Shown one piece after another: positions 63,708 through 64,000 of a stretch of DNA of 64,000 bases. A model generated the notes under the pieces. That model did not search any database, had not been told where the DNA came from, and saw only the letters and a list, made by a program, of their open reading frames with translations. Origin of the DNA: Capnocytophaga stomatis (lineage in GTDB: Bacteria; Bacteroidota; Bacteroidia; Flavobacteriales; Flavobacteriaceae); assembly GCF_002302635.1 (NCBI RefSeq), contig NZ_CP022387.1, positions 2,542,001 through 2,606,000 on the forward strand, in the 5' to 3' direction. The stretch's first letter is position 1; each line of letters begins with the position of its first letter. The translations under genes and the position numbers were made by a program.

Positions 63708-64000
63708 ATGAGTACATTTGTATATAATGATGGTAGCTTTGACCCTGAAAAAAAAGGGGTTCTGTCAGTTACTTTTGGGATGTTTTTTGACGGTACCAAA
63801 AACAATCGGTATCATACTGAAATTCGCAAGAAAATAGAAAACAAAGGTGAGTTTAAAGACCAAGCCCCTACCCAAGAGGAAAGAGATATTTATGCAAATT
63901 ATGGGGATAACGAAAGTTTTGGGAACGATTTTACTAATGTTGCCCGTAAGTGGTACTGTTGTGAAAGAAAAAAATACGCTATCTATGTGGAAGGTATCGG
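63708..64000 (+). CDS. Tle1-like (DUF2235) T6SS phospholipase effector, 5' part
   Basis: ATG at 63708, open to the window end (97 codons). VTFGMFFDGTKNNRYHTEI is the FFDGT strand of the Tle1-like hydrolase family; the nucleophile GxSxG motif would lie beyond the window. Unlike the stub at 62384 it continues with DIYANYGDNESFGNDFTNVARKWY. Preceded by its presumed immunity lipoprotein instead of a PAAR or VgrG gene. Confidence 0.8.
   Translation, partial: MSTFVYNDGSFDPEKKGVLSVTFGMFFDGTKNNRYHTEIRKKIENKGEFKDQAPTQEERDIYANYGDNESFGNDFTNVARKWYCCERKKYAIYVEGI

Overview
The window looks like a chromosomal segment of a low-GC gliding bacterium of the Flavobacteriaceae, most like Capnocytophaga (an inference from gene content, not a database match). 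Supporting signs are the Bacteroidota -7 promoter box TAnnTTTG in front of many genes, near absence of Shine-Dalgarno sites, the gliding genes gldF-gldG, a fused SecDF, DUF4270 and TlpA-like lipoproteins, and Bacteroidota-type VgrG and PAAR-like (DUF4280) proteins.

Positions 1-31,000 are ordinary core genome: cydAB (cytochrome bd oxidase), an M3 peptidase lipoprotein, rarA, mazG with a small partner gene, a cysteine-less DUF164/zinc-ribbon-family protein with a Nif3 family gene, secDF, gldFG, a DUF4270 lipoprotein with a short GT5 glycogen synthase-like protein, panC, pdhA-pdhC (pyruvate dehydrogenase E1 alpha and E2), an outer-membrane protein, a long-chain acyl-CoA ligase, an AlkD-like DNA glycosylase, an acyl-CoA dehydrogenase, topA, a hypothetical gene and a methyltransferase. 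Several hairpin terminators and promoters can be placed.

Positions 30,700-34,500 are a transition zone. It has a seven-unit 41-bp tandem repeat of small hairpins, a TlpA-like lipoprotein, a 39-bp-arm nearly loopless palindrome just downstream of a consensus promoter box, an RteC regulator and a decapitated topoisomerase III. The last two are typical cargo of Bacteroidota conjugative transposons, so this is probably an ICE scar.

Positions 34,500-64,000 are a type VI secretion (T6SS) effector and immunity island without structural T6SS genes. Three vgrG genes share a near-identical core of about 1.5-2.1 kb. Copy 1 is intact, copy 2 has one nonsense change, and copy 3 has a swapped tip carrying a predicted cysteine-peptidase toxin. 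Copies 1 and 2 are each followed by a PAAR-like/lipase effector and then by a tandem array of membrane-anchored paralogous genes (7 and 4 copies), which I infer to be immunity genes. These arrays contain a 2,139-bp perfect tandem duplication, mosaic members, in-frame poly-G tracts and a fossil of an effector tail. Copy 3 is followed by its probable exported immunity gene, an orphan VgrG tip carrying a predicted cell-wall hydrolase with its own immunity gene, a second orphan tip lacking a toxin, and two DUF2931 lipoprotein / Tle1-like lipase units. In the first unit the lipoprotein is frameshifted in a 9-T tract and the lipase is a stub; the second runs off the window.

Together the island reads as a recombining store of effector tips and immunity genes around one conserved VgrG carrier.
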